Notes: generated from the sequence alone by a model not told the origin. Numbered from the stretch's first letter, positions 37,250 to 49,620 are shown. The stretch: 64,000 nt of DNA from Gossypium raimondii (GCF_025698545.1 NC_068570.1:54517924-54581923); one strand, 5' to 3'. Numbers and translations are program-made.

Positions 37250-38115
37250 TCCACTCATTGCGACGTCAAGGAGATAGGATTATTGGCTTTAATCTGCTCC
37301 ACTGCAACCTTAGGGAGATAAGATTTGCCATCTTCAGTCTACCCCACTGCCACTCAGGGAGATAAGGCTAGTGGCTTAAATCTACTTCCCTACTACCTTG
37401 GAAAGATAAGATTCGCCGTCTTCGATCTGCTCCACTACTACTTAGGGAGATAAGATCTCTAATCTTCAACCTATTCCACTACTGTCCAGGGAGATAGGAC
37501 TTATAATCTTCAACCTATTCCACTGCTATCCAGGAAGATAGGACTGGTATCTTCGATCTGCTTCGCCGTCAGTACAGGAATGCAAGGTCTGTTATTTTCA
37601 ACCTACTCCACTGCTGCTCAGGGAGACAAGGCTGGGGACTTCGACCTGCTCCAGTACTACTTAGGGAGATAAGATCTGTAATTTTCAACCTACTCCACTG
37701 CAGCTCAGGGAGACAAGGTTGGGGTCTTCGATCTACTTCGCTGCCAATACAGGAAGACAAGATCTGCTATTTTCAACCTACTCCACTGCTGCTCAAGGAG
37801 ACAAAGCTGGGGACTTCAATCTGCTCCACTACTGCTTTGGGAGATAAGATATGTAATTTTCAACCTACTCCACTGCTGCTCAGGGAGATAGGATTCATAA
37901 TCTTCAGTCTATTCCACTGCTGTCCAGGGAGATAGGACTCACAATTTTCAACCTATTCCACTGCTGTCCATGGAGATAGGATTCACAATCTTAGACCTAT
38001 TCCATTGCTGTCCAAGGAGATAGGATTCACAATCTTTAACCTATTCCACTGCTGTCCAGGGAGATAGGATTCACAATCTTCAACCTATTTCACTACTGTC
38101 TAAAGAGATAGGATT
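37250..38115. repeat. 44-bp tandem repeat array in the element interior
   Basis: About 18-20 units with a core like CCACTGCTGTCCAGGGAGAT followed by AGGATTCACAATCTTCAACC. Late units are spaced 44 bp (near 37871, 37915, 37959 and 38003). Early units are more varied. It forms about 40% of the internal region and has no sustained open frame. Confidence 0.85.
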
Positions 38116-39271
38116 TATAACTTCACCGATCTGTTCTCTAAGAAACATGACCTGTATAATTCATTTTATGAACCTAATTATGCCTAGTGATTAGGATGTC
38201 ATGATCAAAATAAATCAAATTCTCCTAACTAGACGTGTATGAATGGTGTTTGCATGAATGTAGAATGCTATTTTTTTTAGGATGATCCTTCTTTATCACT
38301 TAGGTTATCATTGCTCGAAATTTATTAAGGCTTTATCACTAACGTGCTACAACGCCTTCTTGCTCGGCTGGGGTTTTCAAAGAAACACTTAGTCAGATTG
38401 CCCCCACTGTAAACCTCAAAGTTCAATCCACTGAGACGCAAAATTTGTACCATCATTCTCCCACTGTAACCCAAGGGTAGAAATATATGGCTTTTCCTCA
38501 ATCATCTCCTATCACAATTCAAGGATACAGGATCTAAATCTCTCTGGTCCCTTACACCATTCCCAGGGTGTCGTACCAAAGGCTCATGCACAAATGGAAG
38601 CTTTCTTCTTCGAGGAAACCTCTTCCTATTGCCTGGTGATCATTGCTTGCTTGTTTATTTAAGTTTTTTCATCAACACGACATCTTGTCATTTTGTTCAA
38701 TCAATATTTTTGACAGCAAAATCTAAAGAGAAAGTCCTAATTTAGACTCTTCCTTTTCAGATTTTCAACCTTTAAACTTGGTGCGTTCTAAACAATAGTC
38801 CTGTTTCAGACTCCTGTATTATTTAGAAACTTCTAGAGTAATATGCAAAACTTCCATTGTGAAAGTTTTATTAGTCCATTAATCATTATTCCAATGCAAC
38901 ATGCTTGCAAAAAAGGTCATAACAATAGATAAGAATAAAGTTGGTTCTGAGCATAACTCGAAAGGAATAAATTATCAAAAATAGCAAAAAAATTGATTGG
39001 GAATGTGTATATTGGAAAAGAATGAAGTATTCCAAGAACAACAAAATCAAAATAAATAGTATGAAAATTGAGTGCCCTAAATATCGCAGCTTGAACTTCT
39101 CTATACAAACTTTCTTAAGACCATTCTGAGTTTGACATGTGTTTAGGAGATCTATAGTGCTTTGTCGATGCCCCAAGATGTCGCTTACCCTTTCATGTTG
39201 ATTGAAAATCAAATTTTCAATTTTCGACAATAAAACAGAAAACAATCAATTTTGCGGCTTGACTTTCTAAA

Positions 39272-39293
39272 TTCCCCAGCGGAGTCGCCAAGC
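39272..39293 (-). promoter_or_regulatory. Primer binding site of the LTR element
   Basis: Immediately inside the 5' LTR, the minus strand reads GCTTGGCGACTCCGCTGGGG. TGGCGACTCC is the start of the site used by Tat/Ogre-lineage elements, in the family tRNA-Arg primed. The assignment rests on recall of that lineage. Confidence 0.7.
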
Positions 39294-40505
39294 TGTCGAA
39301 ACCATCTTTTATTTTGAAAAAAATCTGAAAGGATCGACTTTGAAAATAAAAATGGGAGTCGTCACCGATCTTTTATTGGGGTGTGATTGGATCACCTTGA
39401 AAACGATTTTAGGTCTACGAATTTTGAGAAAATAGGTTCGAGAGTCGGTTACGCACGAGGAAGGGTTAGCACCTTCGCAACGCCAAAAAATTGGTACCGA
39501 ATTGATTGCTTAATGTTTTAGTATTGAAAATTTGAAAAGATTTTAAAATACAATCCTTTGAAGAGAAAACTTGAATAATCGAATTGGATGATAAGACATA
39601 CCCATTTCAAAGAAATAAATTGTCACACTCAGTGAGTTAGGGTGCAACAGTCCAATCTCCGAAATTAAGTTTGTCTTTTTAAAATTTAAAATTCATGTAT
39701 TTTTAGAAGGATATTTGATTATTTGGGTCAAATGAGAAATCAGAATCCAGTAAGTTAGGGTTTAATTTCTCGAAATTCCTAAACACCAAATATTGTCTTT
39801 ATTTTAAAATCCTTAACTCGAGATAACAAAATGTCATATCCAGTGAGTTAGGATTCAACATTTTGAAATCCCGAAAAAATTCATTTAGAATTTGTATGGT
39901 TTTATTGCAAAAGAAATACTTGGCTATCTAAATTCATCAAAAAAAATTAAAGCCCAGTAAGTTAGGGCACAATCCTCTTGAGAATTGCAAATACCGAGTA
40001 TTTTGACAATTTACGAAATAAGATGATTTTAATGAAACACGATTTCTTTTAAAAATGTAGTGTGATTAAGCGGCAACGAACCATGCAAAATTCGAATATA
40101 ACATGCACACCAATGAGTAATGAACAATAAATAAACATAACCTAGTATAACAATAATTTCAATCATACATTATGCAAATATCAACATCAACATTTAAAAA
40201 TTATTAATCTAAAGAAAAATAAAATGTAACTCATAAAAACAAAAATGAGAGAAAAGAAATTTGGAATTAAAAAAATATGTACACAAAATTTTAAATTTAC
40301 AAAAAATAAAAAAATTAGTAATTAATGTGAAGATTTGAAATAATTTAATAATAGAACTAAAAATGAATAAAATGTTTAGATAAATTTTAAAGAAAGAATT
40401 ATGAGAAGAAAATAAAATGAATAAATCTTGAAATTAATATATATATATTTTAATCTAGATAAGTCAAACCTAATGTAAATAATAATGTACATATAATAAT
40501 AATAA

Positions 40506-40554
<49 letters not shown>

Positions 40555-41833
40555 CCAATTAATTTAATAGTAAAAAAAACTATAGATTAATTTAGAACTA
40601 AAACAAAATCTCAGGGACGAATTTGAAACAAATGTGTAAACGACCAAATTAAGAATTGTTTAACATCAGAGGGACTATTGCAGCAATTAAACGCACAAAT
40701 CCTCTCTGGCGTACAAATCAATCCTTCCTAAGCGGCGTCGTTCTATTATGTATTCAATTGGAACCAAAACCAAATATAATGTATAAATTAAAATAATGAT
40801 AAAAATTGAATTAAAACTATATAAAATACAGAAGGTCCTTTTGCGCAAATGGACCATTGAGACAAAACGCGCAGATCCTTCCCTCGGATTGGGTCATTAC
40901 GCGGGTCTGAGCTCATTACGACATTGTTTTGAGGTCACCTCAATTAGCCTCAAACAACACTGTTTCTCAATGTATATAAATGCCACATTAAACCCTAATT
41001 AGTAACTTTTATCATTTTTAAAACAAAAATTAAAAAAAAAGGAACCCTAGGCCCTTTTCCTTCTGCCGCAAAACTATTTCACCCCCTCTCAGACTTCGAT
41101 TTCGACGAAGCGAGTGAGGTCCGGCGTCCAGGTAAGCTTTCTAACCCCTTCTCTATTACTGCGTTTGAATAAAAAAGAGACGAAATAAAAAAATAAAGAA
41201 AAGCAAAGAGTTTATTCACCTTTCGAATTTTTTCGTTTTCTCTGATTTTTTTTTGTTTTTTTTGTATTCAATATCCGTGTGTAATCCTTTTACAGTTTCT
41301 TAGACGGCCTTTTATAGCCGAAAACTAAAAATAAAAAATCAAGAAAATTTACAGAATCCTCTTTTTTTTTCTATCATTTTCTGTTATTTTCTTTGTTATT
41401 GCTTGTTGCTTGTTTATTGCGCAGGTGCGACCAGCCTGGAGGGAACGCGCATGGATCTGGTGTGCGAGGAGTTGAAGGCGCGTGCATGTGCTTGGATGCT
41501 AGAGCTGCTGACTGCTGCGGCGCCAGAAGGATCTAGAAACCCTAGGGGTTTTTGGAAAAATTTGGGCCATTTGGGCCATTATAGCTGGGTCAAATTGGGT
41601 TAATTTTGGGTAGTTTAGGTTAGAATGACTTGGGTTATGTATTTGGTATTTGTAATTCGGGTTTTGGCTGATTGGGCTGTGAGTCTGTAAATGGACATTT
41701 ATTTAATTGAATTTTTGGTTTAATTTTAATATTTGTAAAAAACTAAGCTGTTAATAGTGGATATTTTAATTTAATTTATTTGTTTTTCTTTTTTTTTTGG
41801 TATTTATTGAGCCGGGCAAAATGGGTTATTACA
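39294..41833 (-). repeat. 5' LTR of the non-autonomous element
   Basis: 2,540 bp, starting TGTCGAAACC and ending GGTTATTACA on the + strand. It is longer than its partner mainly because of an expanded TAA run at about 40505-40553 and small insertions. Confidence 0.9.
40503..40553. repeat. TAA microsatellite
   Basis: About 14 TAA triplets, expanded relative to the matching position near 35825 in the other LTR. Read on the minus strand it makes a poly-tyrosine chance frame. Confidence 0.9.
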
Positions 41834-42126
41834 ATATTAATCATCTAAAATAAATGTGAGTTAAGTTGAAGTTTTAAGCTCAATTCACGAGGAATAAGCA
41901 ACCAATTAATATGAGTAAACAAGAAAAAAAAATACTTTCAAGAGTTAATTAGATTTTTTTTAAAATTTTAGGAATATTTTAGAATTGAAAGAGGATGTGT
42001 ATTGAAATTAATCCAAAAAAAACGAGAATAACTTGGAGCAAACCCCAATCTAGCAATCTAGTGTGTGGTAATAGATGGAGCAAACTATTGAGTGGCGAAG
42101 AAGCATCCATAAATAGTAACCTCAAA

Positions 42127-42388
42127 GATAAATCAAGACTCAGGAATTGCAATCAATCGACATCTGCCACGTGTATACATGATCCAACTTCATTGTGTGG
42201 CCTTCAACGAATGAGAAAATTTTAAGACCAAAAATGAAAATTCCTTGATTTTGGTACACAAAAAAATCATAAGCTTATCCCCTATAAATGTTGCTCCCCC
42301 ACCCACAGTGACTTAAGCTCCTCAAAGCCCACACTCTCAAATTCAGTTAACAATTTCACAGTTGTTTTCTTCAGTCTCTCTCTCAGCC
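42127..42388 (+). promoter_or_regulatory. RCA promoter and leader
   Basis: CCACGTGT at 42167-42174 is a G-box. GATAA at 42127 and its complement in CTTATCC near 42274 are I-box-like. TATAAA lies at 42283-42288, about 100 bp before the start codon. This combination is typical of light-regulated photosynthetic nuclear genes. The retrotransposon ends about 290 bp upstream of the I-box, so it has not entered this proximal promoter. Confidence 0.65.
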
Positions 42389-45300
42389 ATGGCTGCAGCC
42401 ATCTCCACCGTCGCTGCCGCTGCCGCCGCCAACCGAGCTCTGGGAGTGTCAGTCCCAACCTCAGCTTTCATGGGGAAGAAAGTGAGCTCAAGATTCAACA
42501 GCACCAGGCAGGTTCCTTCGGGAAGTTTTAAGGTGATGGCGGCGGAGAAAGAGATAGACGAAGAGACACAGACCGAAAAGGACCGATGGAAAGGGTTGGC
42601 TTACGATATTTCGGACGACCAACAAGACATTACTCGAGGGAAAGGGATGGTGGATTCCTTGTTCCAAGCTCCCATGAATGATGGAACTCACTATGCCGTC
42701 ATGAGTTCCTATGAATACCTCAGCCAAGGTCTTAAAACGTAAGTACTCTCCCACTCTCCTATACCGGAGCGTTATCGATTACCATCTACCTCTTATATGA
42801 TGATTATATATAATTTTAGGTACAATTTGGACAACAACATGGATGGTTTCTACATTGCTCCTGCATTCATGGACAAGCTTGTTGTTCACATCACCAAGAA
42901 CTTCATGTCCCTCCCTAACATTAAGGTTCCTCTAATCTTGGGTATTTGGGGAGGCAAAGGTCAAGGAAAATCTTTCCAATGTGAGCTTGTGTTTGCCAAG
43001 ATGGGTATCAAGTGAGTTCCTGATTTTCTTATGTTACTCTTTTTTTTTTTTGAAGTATTCTTATTTTCTCGGTATTTAAATTTAGATACGAGTAATGTTT
43101 CTTCAAATACATGAAAAGAATTACCTATATTAAATTAAATTTATTGAATTATTTTGATAATTATGTTGAGTTTGGATAAAAATTTTGTTGATTTAATAAG
43201 GAAGTCATAAATATTGTTCCTTTAAGAAAAACAAATATTTTTATTTTAATATAGTTATAAATATATTAAAGTAATTATATTTTTTAATATTGTTTACAAA
43301 TGAATCTATATTATATATTAAGTTTTTAATTGAGATGTCACGAATTAATCAAATATCAACTCGAGTAATAACTAAAATATTACTACTTTACAGAATGAAT
43401 TATATTATTTTGAGGATGTATGTATCATTTTATATCTTTTATATAAAAATAGAAAAATATGGATTTAAATTTAAAATATTATAGTTTTCAATAAATTTTC
43501 TTAGGTCTAATTTTGCTATTAAACCTTATGCAAGTTATGGATGTAGTACATGTTCTTTAATTTGGTCATTTTAGTTTTTCTACTTTTAGAATTTGAAAAT
43601 TTTAGTCATAACCAAATGATAACTATTAAATTTATTAAGTTAAATTCTGTTATTTTTAAATTTTGATGTGTCAAACATATTATCACGTAATGTTATGTTT
43701 ATTATTTTCACATATTACTCACAAAAAATTAGTTAATAGATTTAATGGTTGTTGTCTGCATTAAATCTAAAATTTTAAATTTAAAAAATATAGTCACTAA
43801 GAATAATCTAATTGGTGAATTGGACTAAATTTTAGGCATAATACAGGACTAATTACATAATTTAACCAAATAGATTTAACTATTGTTGTTGGGTTAAGAT
43901 TAAAATTTTAAAACTTGAAAAGTATAAGGGACTAAAATTGATCAAATTAAATTACATGTATTAAATCCATAATTTATACAAAATACAAAGTCTAATAACA
44001 AAATTTGTCCATTTTTCTTATCATTTCATCTAAAAACTCGTTTATCCTTTATATCAATTTATTTTAAATAAAATTATTACATAATATTGTTTTTATTCAA
44101 CAATTATGCTGTGATAACTGATAAATTATTAACAATGAATAACTTCCAGCCCCATCATGATGAGTGCCGGAGAACTGGAAAGTGGAAACGCCGGTGAACC
44201 AGCCAAGTTGATCAGGCAAAGGTACCGCGAAGCTGCCGACATAATCAAAAAGGGCAAAATGTGCGCCCTCTTCATTAACGATCTCGATGCTGGTGCCGGT
44301 CGTATGGGAGGAACCACCCAATACACCGTCAACAACCAGATGGTTAATGCTACCCTCATGAACATCGCCGATAACCCCACCAACGTCCAGCTCCCCGGTA
44401 TGTACAACAAGGAAGAGAACCCCCGTGTCCCCATTATCGTCACTGGTAACGATTTCTCCACACTGTATGCTCCTCTCATCCGTGACGGTCGTATGGAGAA
44501 ATTTTACTGGGCACCAACTAGGGACGACCGTGTCGGTGTTTGCAAAGGTATTTTCAGGACCGACGGCATCCCAGATGAAGACATTGTTAAGCTCGTCGAC
44601 ACCTTCCCCGGCCAATCCATCGGTAACTCTCATTAATTTTTTTTTCACTAGGTTTAATTATTCTTACAGTTCCTATACGCTTCACAATTTGAAATTTAGT
44701 CCTCCACTACTTACTTGAAAATATGTTATTACGTGGGTTCATTGTTTTCAGTGGCGGAACTACGTTAGAGCCAGAGGAGATCCTGGCCACCAAAATTTTG
44801 AATTTTTTTTTATTAAATCCTTCAAAAATTTTAAAAATTTTAATCAAGTTTTTCTTAAAGTTTTGAAAGTTTTAAATAAACCCCAAAACTCAATGACACG
44901 TTCTGTCACTGTTTCAAGTACGGATCATTCGATTGATATATTACGATTAACAATTGTTTTTCTTTTTGGATTGATAAATTGTAGATTTCTTCGGTGCCTT
45001 GAGGGCTCGGGTTTACGATGACGAAGTGAGGAAATGGATCAGTGATGTCGGAGTTGCAGGCGTAGGGAAGAAGTTAGTGAACTCAAGGGACGGACCTCCA
45101 ACATTTGAGCAACCGAAAATGACCATTGAAAAGCTATTGGAATATGGAAACATGCTTGTTGCTGAGCAAGAGAATGTTAAGAGAGTCCAATTGGCTGACA
45201 AATACTTGAGTGAAGCTGCCCTTGGTGAAGCTAATGAAGATTCTATCAACAGAGGAACTTTCTATGGTTAGATAGATTACCCCCTTTCATCTTTTCTCTT

Positions 45301-45508
45301 AACTCAAATTCGGGTTTTGTAAAATCGACCCGAACTCGAATTTCTTTTTACAATTTGACCCTAGTGACAAAGAATGTTGTGTTTGTTGGCAGGCAAAGCA
45401 GCACAACAAGTTGGGGTTCCAGTTCCCGAAGGATGCACTGATCCAAATGCTGATAACTTTGATCCAACGGCTAGAAGTGATGATGGAACTTGCACTTACC
45501 AATTTTAA
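42389..45508 (+). CDS. RCA: Rubisco activase, chloroplast precursor (redox-type alpha form)
   Basis: Exons are 42389-42738, 42820-43011, 44150-44622, 44985-45266 and 45393-45508. All introns are GT-AG and phases close (350+192+473+282+116 nt), giving 470 aa. The first approximately 58 residues are an Ala/Ser/Val-rich plastid transit peptide. The AAA+ core shows Walker A GGKGQGKS (161-168) and Walker B FINDLD (222-227). The C-terminus carries Cys447 and Cys466, spaced 19 as in the redox-regulated alpha isoform controlled by thioredoxin-f. The enzyme is a stromal ATPase that frees Rubisco from inhibitory sugar phosphates. I chose 42389 over the in-frame ATG at 42362 because MAAAISTV matches the usual N-terminus. 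Intron 2 (1.1 kb) is AT-rich repeat sequence, and intron 3 contains a CAGTGGCGG-type MITE end near 44751. Confidence 0.97.
45267..45392 (+). promoter_or_regulatory. Retainable last intron of RCA (alpha/beta switch)
   Basis: This 126-nt intron begins GTTAG. If retained, codon 433 stays Gly and the next codon is TAG, giving a 433 aa protein ending RGTFYG without the two regulatory cysteines. That is the form known as beta in other plants, where it can arise by alternative splicing. The sequence shows the possibility; use is not shown. Confidence 0.5.
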
Positions 45509-48460
45509 CCTTGTATTATAGTAGTATTGGGTTGAAAAAGAAAACCCTTTTTCTATTTTATGTCATGATGTGAGATTGTTCCAAAACTATCGTTTGCCTT
45601 TTGTTGTTCCAATTATATGATTTTGCTCTTTTTTTCCCCAGTTATTTTATCTTCAAATTTCACCTTTCCGGATTTAATTAAAGTTCTATTAAATCTTTCT
45701 TTCCTAAAAAAAATGCATGATATATGTTATATTAAAATATATTTATTTTTGTTTTAACTTAAATAAAGTGGTGGTTAAAGTTCTTATCAAACACTTGTTT
45801 AGCACTAGTTCGAACGGTTTGTGTTACTCTTTTCCCGTACCCCTATTGTATCACCAAAAATACTTATTATCTTCTACTTAAAAGTAGTTTAATCTACTAA
45901 ACAAGTTTTTGTTAACCACACCATTATTATTCAATGCATGTTTAATGATTTAGATAATTGGATTTTTATGATTAAACAAATGAAAAGAGAATCAAAAGTG
46001 CTTAGATATCTTATGATTTCGATAAAGCTTTTACGATTTATTAAGATCCTCTTCTTAGTTGTATCAAAGTTTGCTATTAAACTATTAGTATGATTATGTT
46101 TTAGTACTCAACTTTAAAAAGTTACAAAATAATTACTGAATCATTCGAAAATTTTTATGTAAGTCACTAGACTATTAAAATCGTTGTTGTATAGCCTTCT
46201 CAATTTACAACACCTATTCTCTTCTATAGTTCAGTTTTTTAATGAAACAACTTTGAATGTCACGAATTTGCGAATTGAAATCCAAGCAACTTTTTTCTCT
46301 GATCTTTAATACTAACTGTCAGATCTACCTCAATCTAAGGTATATTCTTCTACTTATTGATGGGTACTGATCCACCATATCGATCGTTGAATCGTTGCTT
46401 AAACTCATTAGTCAAACTTTTTTTATTAAAAAAAAAGGTAATAACCCAATAACTTAAGTTAAAAACTTTCAAATAATTCATTATTATTTTGTAACTTTTT
46501 TTTAAAATTGAGTCAACAAAACGTAAAATTCCTAATAATAATAGAATGGCATTGGATGTAATTTAACTTAAAAAAAAGTATTTTTTTTAAATGGTAAAAC
46601 CGAAACCTCAGATGGAGATGAACAAGCAAAAGCCCAAAAAAGAAATCTATGGGCTCTACTGAAGAAAACCGTAAACCTAGCTCAAATCCATTATAAATAC
46701 ATGAAAGTTTCCATTAATAAAATTCTCAATCGAAAAACCCTAATCGCCTCCCTCAAAAAACCCCTTATCTTCCCTTCTCAAGAATCCAAAAAAACAACAA
46801 ATCTCTGCAATTTCAAAAGCCTTCCTTCTGTTAAAATTCCCCTTAGATTTCGTTTACGAAAGCTAATTTTCCGAGGATCCAAACAAAGGGCGGTGATTAA
46901 AAGGAGAGAGGCTTGAGTGGGATCATTAAAAAAAGAAAAAAATATCGAAGATGCCGCCTTCCTTCCAAGGCTTTGGTGTCCCGCTTTTTTTTCTCTCTTT
47001 TTTTCTGCCCATTTCAAATCTGGGTTTTTACCCCACAATGACTTGAAAATCCTAAATTTACACTTGATATGAGCCCTAATTTGTTTTCTTTTTGTAATTT
47101 TTTTATAAGATATTTGCATTTGTTGTATTTTTAGGAAATAAAGCAATTATTTATAAGGCTTTGTTTCTTCAACAACAGTGCAGAAATTAAAGGTTTAATT
47201 TTTTTTTTATATTTCTTTTTTGAAAAGAAAAGAAAGAAGAAAAATTAAGCAGCGGCCAGACAACCGTAGGGATGGTATCCACAGATGAAGGGTTTTTAAT
47301 CCTTTTTTGTCTACTGATTCCATCTCACATCTCTGTTTTTAATTGTTTGTTTCATATTTTATATTGATTATGTTTTTATACAAATTTTACAAAAGAAAAT
47401 TCGTATAATCTTACATCCTCTTATTAATGTGAGATTTAAAAAAAAATAATTTTGCATTTATTTTTATTCATTTTATTCAAACGATAATGAAATAATAATA
47501 ATTAATGAATCAAAATTCAGAAGAAAAATTAACATCTTTGTCTATTATGTTACATTTTCCATTAGGTTTTGTCCAAAATGTCACTTTTATAATAATTTTA
47601 TTGTTCATTTTATTATCATTTACGTCAATTTCACCTTTATTTGTTCCTTCAAAAATAAAAAAATTACAGTAAAAAGAATTTATAATTAATATATATTAAA
47701 TTTGATATAAACTAAAATTTTTAACTATTTAATTTATATAAAAATTTAATTGTTTGATAAATATATAATATTTAGATTAATATGTTAAAAATATTAGATT
47801 GGTTTGAATATTTATTTTGCATGGTGATTATAATTATATCAATAAGTTTGATGCTTAAATTGTTAAAAATATAGTATTTTAATTTTACATTCATATGAAT
47901 AAGATCCTGAAAAAGAAAGAACTTACTCTTTAGTAAATAAATATATATTTCTTATTTCTTTTATTTGTCACTTTGATGAAAGAAAAGCTTTAAGTACATT
48001 TGGTCTACTATAATAGAATAGAATGTAATTGAATAAGGTTCTAATGGAATAGAATTGTAATTAGTAATTCAATTATTTGGTTGAATCTAATGAAATAGAG
48101 CTGTAATGGTATTATTGTATTTGGTTGAATAGAATTGTGTTGTAATAGCATAAGGAAAAAAATTAAAATAACTAGAATACTCTTAATGTAATCTTTTAAG
48201 TAAATGATTATTATTAGTGTTACTAAATTTTAATAAGATTATTATTAAAATAATTTAATAAAAATAATAAATAATTTAAGCATATTTAAACATAATTTAA
48301 TAAAATAATATATAATTTAATAAAATTCTTAATATAATTATTATATGAATTTATTAAAATTATAATATATAATACTATAAAATAGTATATAATCTATATT
48401 ATATATAATCTACTTTATTATTTTTAAACTACAATGGCTATTTTACCAAACTAGTCCAAA
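45509..48460. other. Intergenic region downstream of RCA
   Basis: The RCA 3' UTR probably ends within about 200 bp. 45700-46600 and 47300-48460 are AT-rich with MITE-like remnants, such as a GAATAGAATTGTAATTAG stretch near 48050. A promoter-like island at 46625-47300 is listed separately. No confident gene was seen. Confidence 0.45.
46625..47300 (+). promoter_or_regulatory. Promoter-like island with telo-box, no recognised product
   Basis: AGCCCAAAAAA (46632) and TGGGCTC (46649) are site II-like. TTATAAATAC at about 46691 is TATA-like and AAAAACCCTAATCG at about 46734 contains a telo-box. This set marks plant translation-related and snoRNA genes. A 71-codon basic frame starts at 46701, only about 10 bp after the TATA-like box, so its first ATG is unlikely to be in a transcript started there. 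The transcript, if any, is unidentified. Confidence 0.3.
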
Positions 48461-49620
48461 AAAATATTATATTTACAAAAATAACTCAGGTTTAAAAACA
48501 ATCACCAAAATAACCTAAAAGGAACAGTAAAATTTGGTTGTGGCCTGTCAATGGCCGGAACCCACTCGTATTTTGCACCCATTATTGCCTAATAATTGTG
48601 TCAGACTTAAAAAAAGTAATTTTTTGGATTTTGGCCTGTCAATGGCTGGAACTTATGTATTTTTTTAAATTATATAATACTGATATACCAAAAAAGGAAA
48701 AAAAGAAAAACGAAAAAAAAATTATTTTTTGGGTGCTGGCCAGTCCATGGCCGGCACCTAGTACAATTTTAAATTTTTTTTTCTTTTTTTTGTGTCAGAG
48801 TCAGATATCAGTATACGAAAAAAATAAAAAAAATTGGGTGTTGGCCTGTTAATGGCCGACACCCAGTACAATTTAAAAAAAATTCTTTTTTTTTGTGTTA
48901 GAGTCAGATATCAGTATACGAAAAAAATAGAAAAAAAAATTTGGATGTTGGTCCATCAATGGCAAGACTCACCAAGACAATTTAAAAAATTTTTTTTTTT
49001 GTCTCGAGTCGATATCAAGATATCTGAAAAAATAAAATAAAAATTTTTTGGGTGTTGGCCTTTCAATGGCCGGCACCCAATACAATTTTTTTAAAAAAAA
49101 TTCTTTTTTTTATGTTAGAATCAAATATCGATATCTGAAAAAATAAAAAATTTGGGTCTTTGGCAATCAATTGCGGCACCAGACAATTTAAAAAATTCTT
49201 TTTGGGGTCGAATCGATATCGATATACAAAAAAATTTGGGTGCTTAGAAGTACAAATTAAAAAAATTTCTTTTTTTTTTGTGTCAGAATCAGATATCAGT
49301 ATACGAAAAAAATAAATTGTACTGGGTGCTGGCCATTGACAAGCCAGCACCCAAAATTTTTTTTTTCGTTTTTCTTTTTTTCCCTTTTTCGTATATCAGT
49401 ATTATACAGTTTAAAAAAAATACATGGGTTCCGGCCATTGACAGGCCAAAACCAAAAAAATTAATTTTTTTAAGTCTGACATAATTATTAGGCAATCATG
49501 GGTGCAAAATACGAGTGGGTTCCGGCCATTGACAGGCCACAACCAAATTTTACTGTTCCTTTTAGGTTATTTTGGTGATTGTTTTTAAACATGTGTTATT
49601 TTTATAAATATAGTAATTTT
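48461..49620. mobile_element. Foldback element 1, arms of about 0.55 kb
   Basis: The left arm's CACCAAAATAACCTAAAAGG, GGCCTGTCAATGGCCGGAAC and TATTGCCTAATAATTGTGTC recur as complements, in reverse order, at the right end. The fold centre is near 49040. Internally, units of about 110 bp repeat GGTGTTGGCCTGTCAATGGC and a T-rich/GTATACGAAAA block. There is no transposase. Transcription would give a long hairpin RNA. Confidence 0.8.

Larger units (their letters stand above)
34632..41833 (-). mobile_element. Complete non-autonomous LTR retrotransposon (Tat-like, LARD-type)
   Basis: Two near-identical direct LTRs (34632-37091 and 39294-41833) flank a 2.2 kb interior. The whole is bracketed by an exact 5-bp target duplication, ATATT, at 34627-34631 and 41834-41838. 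Orientation is minus: beside the right LTR the minus strand reads TTGGCGACTCCGCTGGGGAA, the kind of tRNA-primer site typical of Tat/Ogre elements, and beside the left LTR it reads AGCAGAGAGGGGCAGC, a polypurine tract. The interior has no gag, protease, RT or integrase and is partly a 44-bp tandem array, so the element must have been mobilised by another's proteins. High LTR similarity implies recent insertion. Confidence 0.9.

Noticed and set aside
38886-39245. 119-codon minus-strand frame in the retrotransposon interior
   Set aside because: Hydrophobic AT-rich frame just after the PBS with no gag-like features; kept only as non-coding interior.
40376-40558. Poly-tyrosine frame
   Set aside because: It is the translation of the TAA microsatellite on the minus strand.
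34632-41833. Plus-strand orientation for the LTR retrotransposon
   Set aside because: The sequence after the left LTR gives no primer site on the + strand, whereas the minus strand has both a Tat-type PBS and a PPT at the correct borders. The TATA and donor on the + strand are treated as antisense cargo.
44097-44648. 183-codon antisense frame across RCA exon 3
   Set aside because: Shadow of the G/C-richer conserved RCA coding exon; the + strand protein is unmistakable.
46701-46916. 71-codon basic frame as a gene
   Set aside because: Its ATG is about 10 bp from the only TATA-like box and no homologue is recalled; mentioned only with the promoter-like island.
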